Shown here piece by piece: positions 11,031 through 22,543 of a stretch of DNA of 64,000 nucleotides. A model generated the notes under the pieces. That model saw nothing but the letters and a program-made list of their open reading frames with translations. It made no database searches and was not told where the DNA came from. Source of the stretch: Orobanche coerulescens (lineage: Eukaryota; Streptophyta; Magnoliopsida; Lamiales; Orobanchaceae); the NCBI GenBank assembly GCA_033398695.1, contig CM065802.1:136634096-136698095 (forward strand). The letters are read 5' to 3'. Within the stretch, counting starts at the first letter, position 1; every line of letters starts with the position of its first letter. The position numbers were made by a program, and so were the translations under genes.

Positions 11031-12023
11031 TTTTAGATTGGTACTGCCACTAGAAGGGGGGTTGAATAGTGCGGATAAGAGTTTTGAACTTTTTTTGTGC
11101 GGAAGCTAAAATATCGGAGTAAGTAAAATGCGGAAAAGAAAGAACTTGAAATTGTTCGAGAGGTTCGGCTATTAACGAAGCCTACGTACCTTACCTAGTT
11201 TTACTGACTAGAACTTTTTTTAGAAACTTAGAATGCACTTTCTAGTTTAGTGCCAACTCTTACAATTTCTTGATTTCCGGGCTCAAGAACAACCTCACTA
11301 AAACTCTCTTGTTTTTCTGGGTACAAGACAACCTTACAAAAAAACAATTGCGAGTAGGAACTCGACTTTACAAGATATATCGCTCTTTGATACAAGAATA
11401 TAGATAAGAAATAATAGAGCAAATCTTCTCGTATCACAATATGGAATGTGTATATCTCTCGGAATATTTGCTTGAAATAGCTTGAGTATGCTTGTAAGCT
11501 CAGATAACTTGTGTGTATTCCAAATCCTTGAATGGTGCTATTTATAGCCTTCATAAGCTAAGTTTCCCGTTGGAGCAGTGGTACCCTTAACGTACGTTAT
11601 GTATGCTGGGTTATGTACGTTATTAATATTACGTACGTTACAGAACTTTAGTAACGGCCGTAATGAACTCCCAAAAACAGTCCAGTGACATTTGGTGAAA
11701 CTCCTTACGTACGTTATGGATTCAACGATTACGTACATTATCTTCCAGTTAAAGATCCATTGGATGTGAAGACTTGGTGTAATGGCTAATGACTTTTTCC
11801 GTGTTGACTAGCAACGGGCAGAGTTTCGAACCTTACGTACGTTATACATAATACTTTACGTACGGTACCTGCATAAAAGCACTTGGGAAACTTGTGAATG
11901 TTACGTACGTTATATGTGAATAGTTACGTACGTTAAATGTAGAAAAATATGTAAAATAAATTTTGGTTATATAACTCATCATCAAAATAAATAAAATGAT
12001 TTATTACAAATATTGTACCAACA
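11031..12023 (-). repeat. E2 5' LTR
   Basis: A 993-bp copy of the LTR at 3267-4260. Its inner end reads TCTAAAA on the minus strand instead of TCTAACA. The TATA-like word is at 11538-11547 (minus) with the same TACGTACGT word cluster upstream (about 11589-11940). The adjacent primer-binding site lies just inside. Confidence 0.95.
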
Positions 12024-13828
12024 AGTACGGGACGCCGAATTAGAATCCGACAGGAGATGGTTGAAAGATCACCCACAAGAGTTGATCATAGGAAACATTG
12101 ATGTTGGAGTATCTACCCGCAGGAGAATACAGAGTACACAAGAAATGTATTGTGTTCGCAAGAAAAACCCGAATCTGAGAAATCTCCATTTCCTGTATGG
12201 AAATCTCAAGCTGAACTTAGAAGACTTAATATGTGCACCCTCGCTGTATTCTTAGCTCAATCGGAACCTGTTTCTACCAAAGAAGCTCTGAATAACTCTC
12301 ACTGGATTACTTCTATGGAAGAAGAGCTTAATGATTTCGAAAGAAACAACGCATAGTATCTAGTACCCAGACCTGAGCATCAAGCCGTAATTGGAACTAA
12401 ATGGGTATTTAGAAACAAGAAGGATGAGAACGGACTTGTTATTAGGAACAAATCCCGCCTAGTTGCGCAAGGATACCGACAGGAAGAAGGCATAGACTAT
12501 GATGAAACATTTGCCCCTGTAGCCAAACTAGAAGACATTAGGATATTTTTAGCGTTCGCCGCCCACAAGAACTTTATTGTATATCAAATGGACGTAAAGT
12601 GCGCATTCGTGAATGAAGACCTCGCCGAAGAAGTCTATGTTGAACAACCACCAGAGTTTGTCAACACAGAAGGCGGAGACCTAGTATACAGGCTACGATA
12701 AACACTGTATGGATTCAAGCAAGCACCTAGAGCGTGGTATGAAACCCTGTACCTGTACCTTACTAATAATGGATTTGAGAAAGGTGTTGTGGACAAGACT
12801 CTATGTAAGATACAAGAAGGTGATGAACTCCTGATGGTTCAAATATACGTAGATGATATTATATTTAGTTCCACTAACCTTACTTTATGTCAAAGGTTCT
12901 CTCATCTCATGCAAAGTAAATTTGAAATGAGTATGATGGGATAACTTAGCTATTTCCTAGGGTTACAGGTAAAGAAGTTGCCTACAGGAATCCTTATCAA
13001 TCAAGAGAAGTACAGCAAGGAGCTACTCAACAAGTTTGGAATGAATAACTCCAAATCCTCGTCAACCCCTATGAGCACTTCCGTGCAAATTAGTGCTGAT
13101 GAAGCTGGAAAGCCGGTTGATCAATCACTCTATAGGAAGCTAATAGGCTCACGCCTGTACCTAACAGCTAGCAGACCGGATATCCAGTTTACTATAGAAG
13201 TATGTGCTCGGTATCAAGTAGCACCTAAAGAATCACACTTCACAACATCTAAACGAATCCTTAAGTATGTTAAAGGTCAATCAAGCAGGACTGTGGTATC
13301 CTAAAGAAGGCGGATTCGATTTAGTTGGCTACAATGACTCGGATCTCGGTGGCTGCAATCTAGATAGGAAGAGTACAAGCGGTACTTATCACTTTCTTGG
13401 ACCTAGACTTGTGTCCTGGTTCAGTAAGAAACAATTCGCAAACTCGCTTTCCACAGCTGAATCGGAATACTATGCTGCTGGTAGTTGTTGTATGCAGATC
13501 CTTTGGATGCAACAAAATCTGTAAGGCAATCAAATCATTGCCAAGGAAATAATAATTATGTACGATAGCACGAGTACAATTGCAATAATGCACAATCCTG
13601 TATTGCACTCGCGTACTAAGCATATTAATATGAAGCATCATTTCATTCGGAATCATGTTGAGAATAAGGATGTTCGGATCGAGAAGGTTCATACAGATAT
13701 TCAGTTAGCCAATATCTTTACCAAATCTCTCAGCACAACCAGATTCTGTATACTTCGACAAGAATTGGGAATGCTACAGCCTGGCTCCCTGTACGTTTTT
13801 ATGCTTTTACTCATCAATTGAGGGGGAA
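12024..13828 (+). pseudogene. pol: E1 reverse transcriptase and RNase H
   Basis: This continues E1 after the E2 insertion. A linker (12029-12340) leads to [40 protein letters not shown], the catalytic YVDDIIFSSTN (near 12850) and FEMSMMG. RNase H follows: TASRPDIQF, PKESHF, NDSDLGGC, STAESEYYAAG and ANIFTKSLS (near 13720). The catalytic YVDD is intact, but in-frame TAG/TAA stops occur near 12355, 12700 and 12942, and the frame shifts near 13280 and 13550. The last open segment runs into the purine tract at 13818. Confidence 0.88.
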
Positions 13829-14037
13829 TGCTGTAAGACCCAAGAATACAGTATCCACCATTAATTAACTGTATACTCAGATAGTCAGACAGCACTGTAG
13901 GACTAAGAAGACATGAAATCTTCCTACAGTTGACGTGTGCATTAATTAAGGGGGAATATAGTATGACCCATGAATACAATATTAATCCAAACATTGCTGT
14001 AAGAATTGAACCCCGTATGTACCTTGTAAGGGGGAAC
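13818..14037 (+). promoter_or_regulatory. E1 polypurine tract and two downstream copies
   Basis: TTGAGGGGGAATG at 13818-13830 is the expected primer next to the 3' LTR. TTAAGGGGGAA (13946-13956) and GTAAGGGGGAACA (14026-14037) repeat it inside the presumed LTR, each followed by similar GTATGACCCA/ACTGTATT sequence. Confidence 0.65.
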
Positions 14038-14400
14038 ACTGTATTTTCGCGGATACAGTACATACTGTGGGATATAAATTAATATTATATTAATATTCTA
14101 TTCATTTTAAAATAGTTTTAAGTCCACGTGCCCTGTTTTAAAATTCAAACGACTTTGCATTTAATGCTTTACTCGACATCTGGACTTCTTTATCTCAAAC
14201 ACCGCGATTTTTTACCGCCATTTAGTGCAATGAGGGAATACGAATTGTCAGAAGTGGGACCAGTTATCATTTTAAAATCGGATGGATAGATGTACTAGTT
14301 ACACTCGATTCATCCTGTTCGTTCATTTAAAAGATGGTTCCCATCCCTTAAATTTGACCGTTCACTGTTTGTAACCCTAATCTTCCCTGCACACTACAGA
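13829..14400 (+). repeat. E1 3' LTR, partial
   Basis: It begins TGCTGTAAGACCC after the purine tract. A TATA-like ATATAAATTAATATTA lies near 14072. The sequence up to about 14400 resembles an LTR and leader but has no clear CA end. I place the boundary where the unrelated tandem repeats of LTR X begin. No coding region is present. Confidence 0.5.
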
Positions 14401-15567
14401 ACTTAGTATGTGGTCCTGAGGTCCAATCATGCGGGTTTGATGAGGCCTACGATGACACATGGCACAAGTTCATGGGGTCAGGACATAGTACGTCCAACCG
14501 TGCGGGTTCGACAGGACCTACAGTGACACATGACACAGGTTCACGGGGTCAGGACTGGTTGTTGTGATTGATGTATTTAATTCCAACTGTGGGAATTTGA
14601 TGGGGCCTACGGTGACACGTGACACATGTTCATGGGGTCGGGATTGGTTGCTGTGATTGTTGTGTTGACTCAATCCGTATAGATTGTTGAACCTATGGAG
14701 ACTCGTGGCAAGCAATCACGGAGTCATGAGCATGATTGTTTGTTGTGATTGATGTGATTGGTTAAGTCCGTGTGGGTTGTTGAACCTACGGAGACACGTG
14801 ACAGGGGATCACGATGTCATGAATTCTCTTTTGTCAATCAAAGTTTTGAAATAAAGTTTTTATGAAATGAATATTTTGCCGAGCCCCACGCGATTTGGAA
14901 AAAGTTTTCGTACTGTAAATTGTTGAAATAGGAATTGAGATTTCGAAAAGGTTTTACAAATTAGGACTCGAGGTCCTAAGGATTTTCTAGTCTTAAAAAT
15001 CCCCGATATGAGAATTTTATTTGCAAATACTTCTTTGCTCGTTTTCGAAACTCAAAAACCTCTCGGGAATGTTTTTGGAAGTTGATTTTCGTATCTGATC
15101 CATGGTTACTATTTGCTTGTTACATTTTGTATAGCACGATACTTGTACTAGCCATTCAAATGCTAACCCCTTAAATGGGAGAAATGCGTTTCATGCATTT
15201 CAGGTATACTCAGTCCGAGGGAGCAGTTACAGGATCGTCATGAGAGATAATGAGCTACGATACTAATCAAGAGTGAGAGTTTGGTTTGTCTTCTCATACT
15301 GTCTAGTTTTAATTAGTCTTCCGCTGTACTATACATCGACCCCTGCGTGGGTATTGTTGTAAAGAGTTGTATTTTACCGTTTGAGTTAGTCGTGAGACCA
15401 CATTGGTCCCTATAGTTATTTATGTTTGACCTTAACGGTCCGTTTTGTTATATTGTTTGACCCGTCCGGTCGAGTCTTTGGTCTTTCCGTGATGTTTTGC
15501 CTTGTAGATCCTCCTGGGAAGGGTCTATGGCGTGTAATATTCCCGATGGATTTATGGGGGTGTTACA
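14400..15567 (+). repeat. Gypsy-type LTR X (3' end clear, 5' end unclear)
   Basis: It ends GGGGGTGTTACA at 15567, the signature end of the Tekay/Del-like LTRs also seen at 18319, 20211 and 24572. Its 5' part (14407-14825) is made of about five imperfect repeats around GGTTTGATGAGGCCTACG and GTGACACATGACAC. A double hairpin shared with LTRs A and D lies at 15167-15200. The TGTAATACCC start is not visible, so it is either 5'-truncated or cut by E1. No partner LTR or purine tract is in the window. Confidence 0.6.
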
Positions 15568-16280
15568 GCTTCACTGTTGTCTGGTAGCAAGATCGAGAAA
15601 TGAATTGGTCTCCAGCTACCTCTCTTACCTCGTTTCCCACCGGGAATTTTACCTTCATGTGGCAAGTAGACGCCACGACTTCAAACTTGTTGTACCCAGG
15701 ATGCCCTAGAATGGCGTTATAGGCGGATTTAGTGTCGACTACTAAAAATCTGATTGTCTTGACCTTCCTATGAGGTACCTGATCTAAGGCTACCGTAAGT
15801 ACTACTTCTCATACTGGCTGTACCTCAGTCATATAGAACGCATAGAGTGTCGTATCCACCTTTCTTAATTCTACCTCGAGGTTCATTTGTTTGAAGCAGT
15901 CGTAAAATAGTATATCCACCGAGATTCCAGTATCAGCGAAGACCCTTTGTACATCATAACTGGCAATTTCTGTTGTGATGACAAGTGCATCATTTTGGGG
16001 TGCGTGTATCCCGTTATAGACTGTAGGACTAAATTAGATGATGGGTCATCTACTTACGGAGGCGACTTTTTTGAACTTGGGATATTTTACTTTTTGCGTG
16101 TGAGCTTTTCTGGCTTGATTAGAACATCCGTCGGTTGGTCCCCGTGAGATCATATGAATCACTCCTTTCTTGGCCGGGGGGTAGGGGCCCCTCGAGGAGC
16201 CTCCCTTTTTATCCCCGTACCCACTTGTGGTACGGGCGGCTTCTTCCGACCTCCATTCCTTTGCTGGTACGTGAACTCCA
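15568..16280 (-). pseudogene. pol: Tat2 protease region
   Basis: Continuation of the gag at 24573-25907 across the inserted gypsy composite. On the minus strand it reads a gag tail with Arg/Pro-rich linker, then VYNGIHAPQNDALVITTEI, FADTGISVDILFYDCF (active-site DTG near 15940) and VVDTKSAYNAILGHPGYN, the block order of Tat-clade gypsy proteases. Stops interrupt it near 15810, 16050 and 16150. RT and later domains are missing because LTR X replaces the sequence to the left. Confidence 0.8.
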
Positions 16281-16647
16281 TGTAATACCCGTAATTTTTG
16301 TTCCCCGGAAATTTTCTATTTTTGGCGGAAGTCTATTTTGACGACTTGCTTGGGACCGTTTCGTCATCCTGAGAATGATTAATTCTACACTTTTTGTCAT
16401 CCGAGTTCGTTTCGGTATCGTTCTGTTGAATTCCGTGTTCTTTAGCGACTTTTCCACGTATGAGTTCGACTTTGTTAAATCACCATAAATTCTTGGAAGC
16501 TCCAAAAATTCTAAATCTTTGCAATATTATAGAGCATCGAGTTAGCTTTCCAATGGTTCAAACGGTGAGTCAATCGGAGTCCGGACGAGAGAGTTATGGT
16601 CGTTTTAGCTCACCCTTCGTTATTGGCGATCATCGCGGCCGAACCGG

Positions 16648-16928
16648 CCGTGTCGTCCGACACGGCCCGTGCCGTACTTCGTCCGAAATGCCGGAGTCTC
16701 GCCTCAGACCCGACCGTGTCGTCCGACACGGCCCGTGCCGAACCCTTCCGGATAAGCTGAATCTGCTCGCCAAAGACGCCCGACCGTGTCCGCCCGCACG
16801 GCCGAGTCATGCCGAAGTCGCCGCTTCGGACGGTCATCGTCGGAAGGCCCTCGCGCCGCGACCGTGTCAAGCAGACACGGTCGAGTCCTGTCGCCAGCCA
16901 TGCGACACGACCGTGCCGATCGGCACGG
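16648..16928 (+). repeat. Palindromic word cluster in U3 of LTR A1
   Basis: CCGTGTCGTCCGACACGG at 16648-16665 and 16714-16731 (8-bp arms, 2-bp spacer), GACCGTGTC/GACACGGTC at 16860-16882 (5-bp spacer) and the perfect 18-bp palindrome CCGTGCCGATCGGCACGG at 16911-16928. All lie within 310 bases upstream of the TATA box. A2 has a diverged copy at about 22905-23205. Confidence 0.85.
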
Positions 16929-16952
16929 GCCGTGTCCGGCAGACACCAACCC

Positions 16953-16962
16953 CTATAAAAGG
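16953..16962 (+). promoter_or_regulatory. TATA box of LTR A1
   Basis: CTATAAAAGG directly after the palindrome cluster; A2 has CTATAAACGG at 23215-23224. A pyrimidine-rich stretch (TTCTTCTTCTCC) lies about 45 bases downstream, near the expected transcript start. Confidence 0.75.
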
Positions 16963-18324
16963 CCCTGCAGACGTTTTTCTTGCCATTTTTCACCTTCTTC
17001 TTCTCCTCTTCCGCAGCTGGGCGTTTTCTAAGCTTGAAGCCATGTTGTTTAACAACATATCCATGGAGTCTTGGAGCTCATATCATCAATAATCCATCCT
17101 ATAACATCCTTTGATCGAGCGAATCAGGTCAGATTTTCCAGAAATCTAATTTTGGGGATTTTGGGTATTTTGTTCGATTTCGTCCGTTTAATCCGATTTA
17201 ACTTAGGATTGTGATGGATTGATGATTATTTAGATGTATTGCATCATTTCCCTTGTTATCCCATGGTTGGATCGTATCGATTCGTTGTTTTGGTCGAGTT
17301 CTTGACCGACGCCTTGAAGGTGTCCGGTAAAATGTCATAGAGGGGTTTTCGGGCGTTCTGCGATTATTCTTCCTCGTATGATCGATGATTTATTGAATTT
17401 ATGTTGTTAGGGTCGAATTCTTGTGAAGAACTCGAGTCGAAACCCTTCCGTTCGTTGTCTTCTTCGTGGTTCAAGCTTCCCGGTCGAACCGTGTTCTTCG
17501 GGATCTTCGGTAACATTTATTAAGGCAAGTATACATTTATTATTGTACGTTCTCGACTTTGAAAGTAAGAAATATTGATGGCATATCATGAACGAACCGT
17601 TTTTACGGCATTCATAGATATATTAATTGGCATGTAATGAACGAACCGTTTTGACGGCATTCCTACATGTATCGGCGTATGAGGTGAACGAACCGTTTTG
17701 ACGGCATTCACATACGTAACGGCGTATGAGGTGAACGAACCGTTTCTACGGCATTCACATACGTCTTATGAGATTTTAGTTATTCCGGAATACTAGTCTT
17801 ACATTGATGAATTAACGGATATTGATGAATTGACGGATTACATTTACTTTATTGTCGAGAAGTATTATGTTTCATATTGTTATACTTGCACTAGCTATTT
17901 GACGGCTAACCCCTTTATGGGGGAAATACGTTTCATGTATTTCAGGTTCCAGGAGAGCGGACAAACGGGTACCGGGTCGGCATGAAGATGATGGGCAAGT
18001 GTGATACTGTGTCTTGTCTCCGGTTATTTTCTTGGATTCCTCCATTCAGTGTTGTTGTACTGGAATGGATTTTTAAATACTCGAGTATTGTATTTCAGTT
18101 TCCTTGATGTTCCGGCCTGTGTTGCCGAGGTATTGATTTGTGAAGTGATGTATATGTTTTCGTTGGTTATGGTTTTGAACATCAGTTGTATCGTCTTCCT
18201 TTCTTTTGTATGTAGACCTTATCGGTCAAGTTTATAGTTCCGCGTATGTTTAGCCTTGTGGGTCCCACGACGGGGCTCACGGCGCTGTAATATACCCTGA
18301 ATAACTTGGGGGTGTTACAGAATA

Positions 18325-18336
18325 TGGTATCGGAGC
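18325..18336 (+). promoter_or_regulatory. Primer-binding site of LTR A1
   Basis: TGGTATCGGAGC, six bases after the LTR end. One base differs from the plant initiator-Met tRNA complement TGGTATCAGAGC. Confidence 0.85.
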
Positions 18337-18847
18337 TTTGGTTTATGGATACCTAGGCTGTCGGTCTTTTGGGTCGATTGAGTCGGCATTTGCCCACGAT
18401 CACTACTCGCCATCATCACCGTGCGACCGGTACTTGTAAGTCCTCTCACTCTTCTCGTATTTTTTCTTAATCGTTTCGTTTATAGCTTGGTATTCTTGGG
18501 AATTGGTCACTTCGAGAACGTGCGATTCGGATTATACTTACGCACGTGTGTGCCCTTGAATGTTGGGAAAGTAGGAAGAATCGTATCGTGATCACGACGT
18601 GAACCCTTCCTTGAGATTTTGTTAAATTGCTAATTGCGATATTGGTGTGTAACGGTATTATGTTGAGACTTTGTTTAGAGTCGCATGCTAGTATCACGGA
18701 GATCTTCGTCTTCACTGCACTGTAAGTATGTTGTTCGGATTATTCGAAAATTCTTGGTTATCTTGGTGATTTTGGATTTTCCGTTGAAATGTTTGTGCGA
18801 GTGATTGCAAGTTTCGAGGACGAAACTTATTTTTAAGGGGGGTAGAG
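18337..18847 (+). other. Internal remnant 1 of the gypsy composite, ending in a purine tract
   Basis: About 500 bases with no recognisable protein. The end reads TTTCGAGGACGAAACTT then TTAAGGGGGGTAGAG (18829-18847). This is the usual 3' end of Tekay/Del elements, so almost the whole gag-pol body has been lost between primer site and purine tract. Confidence 0.7.
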
Positions 18848-20211
18848 TGTAATACCCCGATTTTTCGGATATATTTTTTTCGTTTATATATTGGATATCG
18901 TGGATGGTTAATTATGCTCGAGGACGTTGTGAACGTTTGAAAATGTTATTGAATTGAGTATATGTATTGATTTTTCCGTATGCTCGTATTTGGTATGTCA
19001 TGACTTTGGACATGAATTGTTGAAATTGGCTAAGTATGGAATTATTACGTACGTTAATAAGGTGAGATTACGTACGAAAGATTGGCATGGTTACGTACGT
19101 CAAGGCTAAGGTATTACGTACGTAACGAAGGCATCGGACAGAACCGAGTCCTGTGAGGCAGGTGGGATCCTGTTTCGGCAACTTTCGGCGGAGGATGTTG
19201 ACAGGTGAGTCAACGTACGTGTTACGTACGTTATACAGGACGTGTTACGACGTAACACAACCATTATCAGTAGCAAGTCAACCGGTATATTACGACGTTA
19301 TATGGTATGGGTTACGTACGTAATGGATCGCACGGAATGAGACAGTGAGATGGTTACGACGTTATGGATTTTGGATTACGTACGTTAAAGTTGTTACGTA
19401 CGTTAAGAAAGGACACCTACGTACGTAATGAGAGTGCAATTTATATATTGAAGTGTTGCCTTTCATTTCTCTCACGATCCTTTGAGATATTTCTCTCCAA
19501 AACTCGTCCCTCTTCACTTTTAAGAGTGTTCTAAACACTTTTAACATGATTGTGAGCTTGGAATCATGGAATTAGAGCTTGGTTATGGAACTATTGTTGA
19601 TTCTTGAAGTGATTTCTTGTGTTATCCATATTCTATGAGGTTTATGTTGAAGGAAGATAATGATATGCTTTGAATATGTTGATTATGATTATGGAATCAT
19701 AGAGATCTTGATGTTCTTGAGGCCATATGATGACTATGATGATTTAATGATTCTTGGAATGGAGTTCAAATTATTCTTTCTTCGTGGTTCGTCCATGCAA
19801 GGTAATCCTCGTATCCCTTTGATAGTGGCTCATTTTTTTTTTCTTTTTGGGTTACTCCTTGGGAGGGAGTACATTGGGAATCGTGTATTTTGATGTTCGT
19901 CTTATTTCAATGAAAATGCATAAATTGGACTGTACTTTTATCCATTGCGTGAGTATTTTTGAAATGGATTTTTGGTATTTTGCCAATCAAATTTTATTTT
20001 GTAAAACCGATTCCCTAAATCGAGTTTTTGGCATTTTAACCTTGATCGCTTTGACGGTATTTGGAAAATGATTTTTTTAGTATTTGAAAATATTACCGTC
20101 ATCGGTCTTTTTAGCATTTTTGGAATGACGTGGAAATTGTGCTTAGCACGGTAAATCCTTGTGAGAAGGGTTTACGGCGTGTAATATTCCTGTGAGGATG
20201 CGGGGTGTTAC
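18848..20211 (+). repeat. LTR B
   Basis: A 1364-bp LTR, TGTAATACCCCG to GGGGTGTTACA, different from LTR A over most of its length but alike at both ends. Its U3 (19045-19431) is filled with TTACGTACGTTA and TTACGACGTTA words. A TATA-like TTTATATATT lies near 19440. The 3' part shares the ACGGCGTGTAATATTCC block with the other LTRs. A purine tract precedes it and TGGTATCA (20216-20223) follows. Confidence 0.8.
19045..19431 (+). repeat. TACGTACGT word cluster in LTR B
   Basis: About a dozen words of the form TTACGTACGTTA, TTACGTACGTAA or shortened TTACGACGTTA in under 400 bases, just upstream of the TATA-like site. The same word fills the U3 of the unrelated copia element E2. Confidence 0.85.
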
Positions 20212-22543
20212 AATTATGGTATCATGTGATAATGTTATACGAGATTTGTTGGAATTGTAATAAGAGATTTCGGATGTTGATATGATCATTGAGATCTTCT
20301 TCATATGGTGATAAGGGTTTTGTTGCGATTCTTGAGATTGTATGAATGACATGATGAAGAAAATGGTAACATGGAGATATATACCTCGGAGATGTTGTTC
20401 GAACGTGATTTCGAATATTTCATGTTCTTGAAGAACTCTTGAATTATACGAGGTGATGAAAATTTTTTTAGAAGTGTTGATGTTTTGAAAATGAATATGG
20501 AATATTCATATCTAGAGCTAAATTATGTGTTGGAAATAATATTCGTATAGGAATACGAATGTGATTATGAGTTTGATGAGACTATTATTCATCTCTGAAT
20601 TTGGAAGCCCATACGTATGGAGCAAATATTCAAATCGAATGAATGGATTGTTTGATAACCTTTTTAATATGATTATCTATTGTTTTGAACCCCGGATGAT
20701 TCGAATTGACGACGGATATAAGTAAATAATAACGATGGATTTACGAGAAGGGAACCTAGTCAATAAGTATTTAATAAATGATTTTGGAACATTTAGACCC
20801 TTATTATTGGTCCGAATTGGTTCTTGATATGATCATCATATTTCACTCGTATTGTGGATGGATTTGTAAGTGTCTGAGTTGGATTGTTCATTGTGATTAG
20901 TCGAGATATGGTAAAACGATTGAGTTCGTGGTTTGGTGGTATTGATATTGGTCGTCATCGAACCGGTTGATTATCAATCCTTCGCTTTTACAATAAGGTA
21001 TGATGTTTGATCGTGAATTATGACTGTTGTGTTGCGGTTAAGGTTGAAGGGTTCGTCGATTAACTTGGTCGAGACAAGTTTTATACTGCATACTAATCAA
21101 TGAGACTAATGTTATCGTGTAGGCGTACGATTGTGTGTATCATTTTGGGACTTGGCCTCTTTATGATTGTATTGATGTCAAGGGATTGGTTGACACGACG
21201 CCGTCGGCAAATTATGCCAAATGTTACCGTTGTTTGTAAATGGCGGTTCAAGGCATTACGATACTTGTTGGTAAAGTTGCTATCGATAGCCGGTTCATGT
21301 ATCGATGTATCGATTATTATTATTCGTGATTAATGTCGCTCGAGACATCGTTGAATCTTTGTCATCGAATCGATCTTGCTATGATGTTGCGTTAACCGAT
21401 TGGGGACATTTGATATATCCTTTTGTCATCTCCGCTTCGGTGGTCGGTTTAAGACACCGGACATCTATTCTATCGTATCATTGATTATCGATTGATCGTT
21501 CTAGGTAATCGAGGTATTGAATTGGGATTATCGAAGATAATTCCCATCCGTTGTCGAAGATACTCTCATCCGTTGTATCATTGTTATCGATTGGCCATTC
21601 TACGGTAATCAAGTATCAATTGGGATTATCAATGATAATTCCCATCCGTTGAATTATTATTGTCGTGTTGACCGATTCAAGGCGGACATTATTATTCATG
21701 TGAACTCGGTAATTTAGTGATCGTTGAGGGTAGAGGATTATCCGAATTCTTGTGTAGTGATCCAACTACGTGATAATCGGACCATAGGGAAATCAGAACC
21801 CAGCATGGAAGTTATGAATATCGAAGGTCGTATCGATCTATCATTATTCGTGTGTCATCGCTCACTTGGTGAGTCGTATGATCCGTATTGGATGTTTTAT
21901 CCCTTGAGTTTCGTTGTCATGTTGTATCGTGGCATATCTGGAATCATGTCTGCGTGCCGATTGGTTATGTGTAAGATTTTTAGCCAGGCACCCGATGGTC
22001 ATGCGTGGATATTTCCGCATTGGGTACACGAGACGTAGTTCTTGAGGCTAATTAGGTACATTGTCACACGTATATTATGGATTCCGTATACGGGGTGGAC
22101 ATGTGCACGAACACATTTCCGGATCGGGCGTACTGTGATGTCCCTCTTGAGCTTTATTGATTGATCGTTCGTAGTCCATGTTGTATTGGATATGTCCGAC
22201 GATTTGCATCGGTTGTTCATACGCCGAGGGGTATGTCCGACAGTCAGGTTTGCTTCTTTGAGATCTGTATTGTGATGATTTACAGCTTTGGGCTGTTCGG
22301 CTTTCAGGCCATTGTGATGTATCGATATTTCCGTTGGAGCCTTCGGGCATTGTGAATTCGTATCTTTTTCGGCATTGGTTTGGTTTACCTTCGGGTAATG
22401 TATTGTTATGTTCTATATTGATGATTCGCCGTTTGGGCGTATGTTTCGGTTCTTGTGCATCTCGTTGAGTTTTCCTGGTGAAATATTTCTTCCCCCTACC
22501 TGTTTTAAGTTTCGGGACGAAACTTCTTTTAAGGAGGGTAGAA
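20212..22543 (+). other. Internal remnant 2 of the gypsy composite
   Basis: It begins with a primer-binding-like TGGTATCA (20216) and ends with TTTCGGGACGAAACTTC and TTTTAAGGAGGGTAGAA (22527-22543), the purine tract of LTR A2. The 2.3 kb between has only short open frames and no recognisable retroelement motif in either strand. It is rich in CGATNNATTG-like and GATTATCG words (21300-21660) that look like decayed, locally repeated sequence. Confidence 0.6.

Larger units (their letters stand above)
3267..12023 (-). mobile_element. Complete Ty1/copia element E2 with extra ORF
   Basis: An 8.76-kb minus-strand copia element with both LTRs (right = 5' LTR, left = 3' LTR), primer-binding site, gag, protease, integrase, RT, RNase H, an additional ORF and a purine tract. 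It interrupts E1 with a 5-bp target duplication (AGCAC/AGTAC). The LTRs are closely similar and the differences I can see are mostly CpG transitions. Coding regions carry stops and frameshifts, and key residues are lost in protease (DSG to DSV), the GAG-pre-integrase finger and integrase (first Asp to Asn), so it needs proteins in trans or is dead. It is younger than E1. Confidence 0.93.
16281..18319 (+). repeat. LTR A1
   Basis: A 2039-bp LTR, TGTAATACCC to GGGTGTTACA. It holds a GC-rich palindrome cluster (16648-16928), a TATA box CTATAAAAGG (16953-16962), four tandem copies of a 47-49-bp unit starting GAACGAACCGTTTT (17590, 17638, 17686, 17732) and a double hairpin (17910-17942). It pairs with 22544-24572. 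Confidence 0.93.

Noticed and set aside
16610..17031. Long overlapping open frames on both strands (also 22723-23366)
   Set aside because: They fall in the GC-rich palindrome cluster of LTR A, where stop codons are rare. They match no protein and are not conserved in frame between A1 and A2, which differ by frame-shifting indels.
19045..19431. TACGTACGT cluster as satellite or telomere-like repeat
   Set aside because: Words are irregularly spaced within otherwise unique LTR sequence, with no fixed period.
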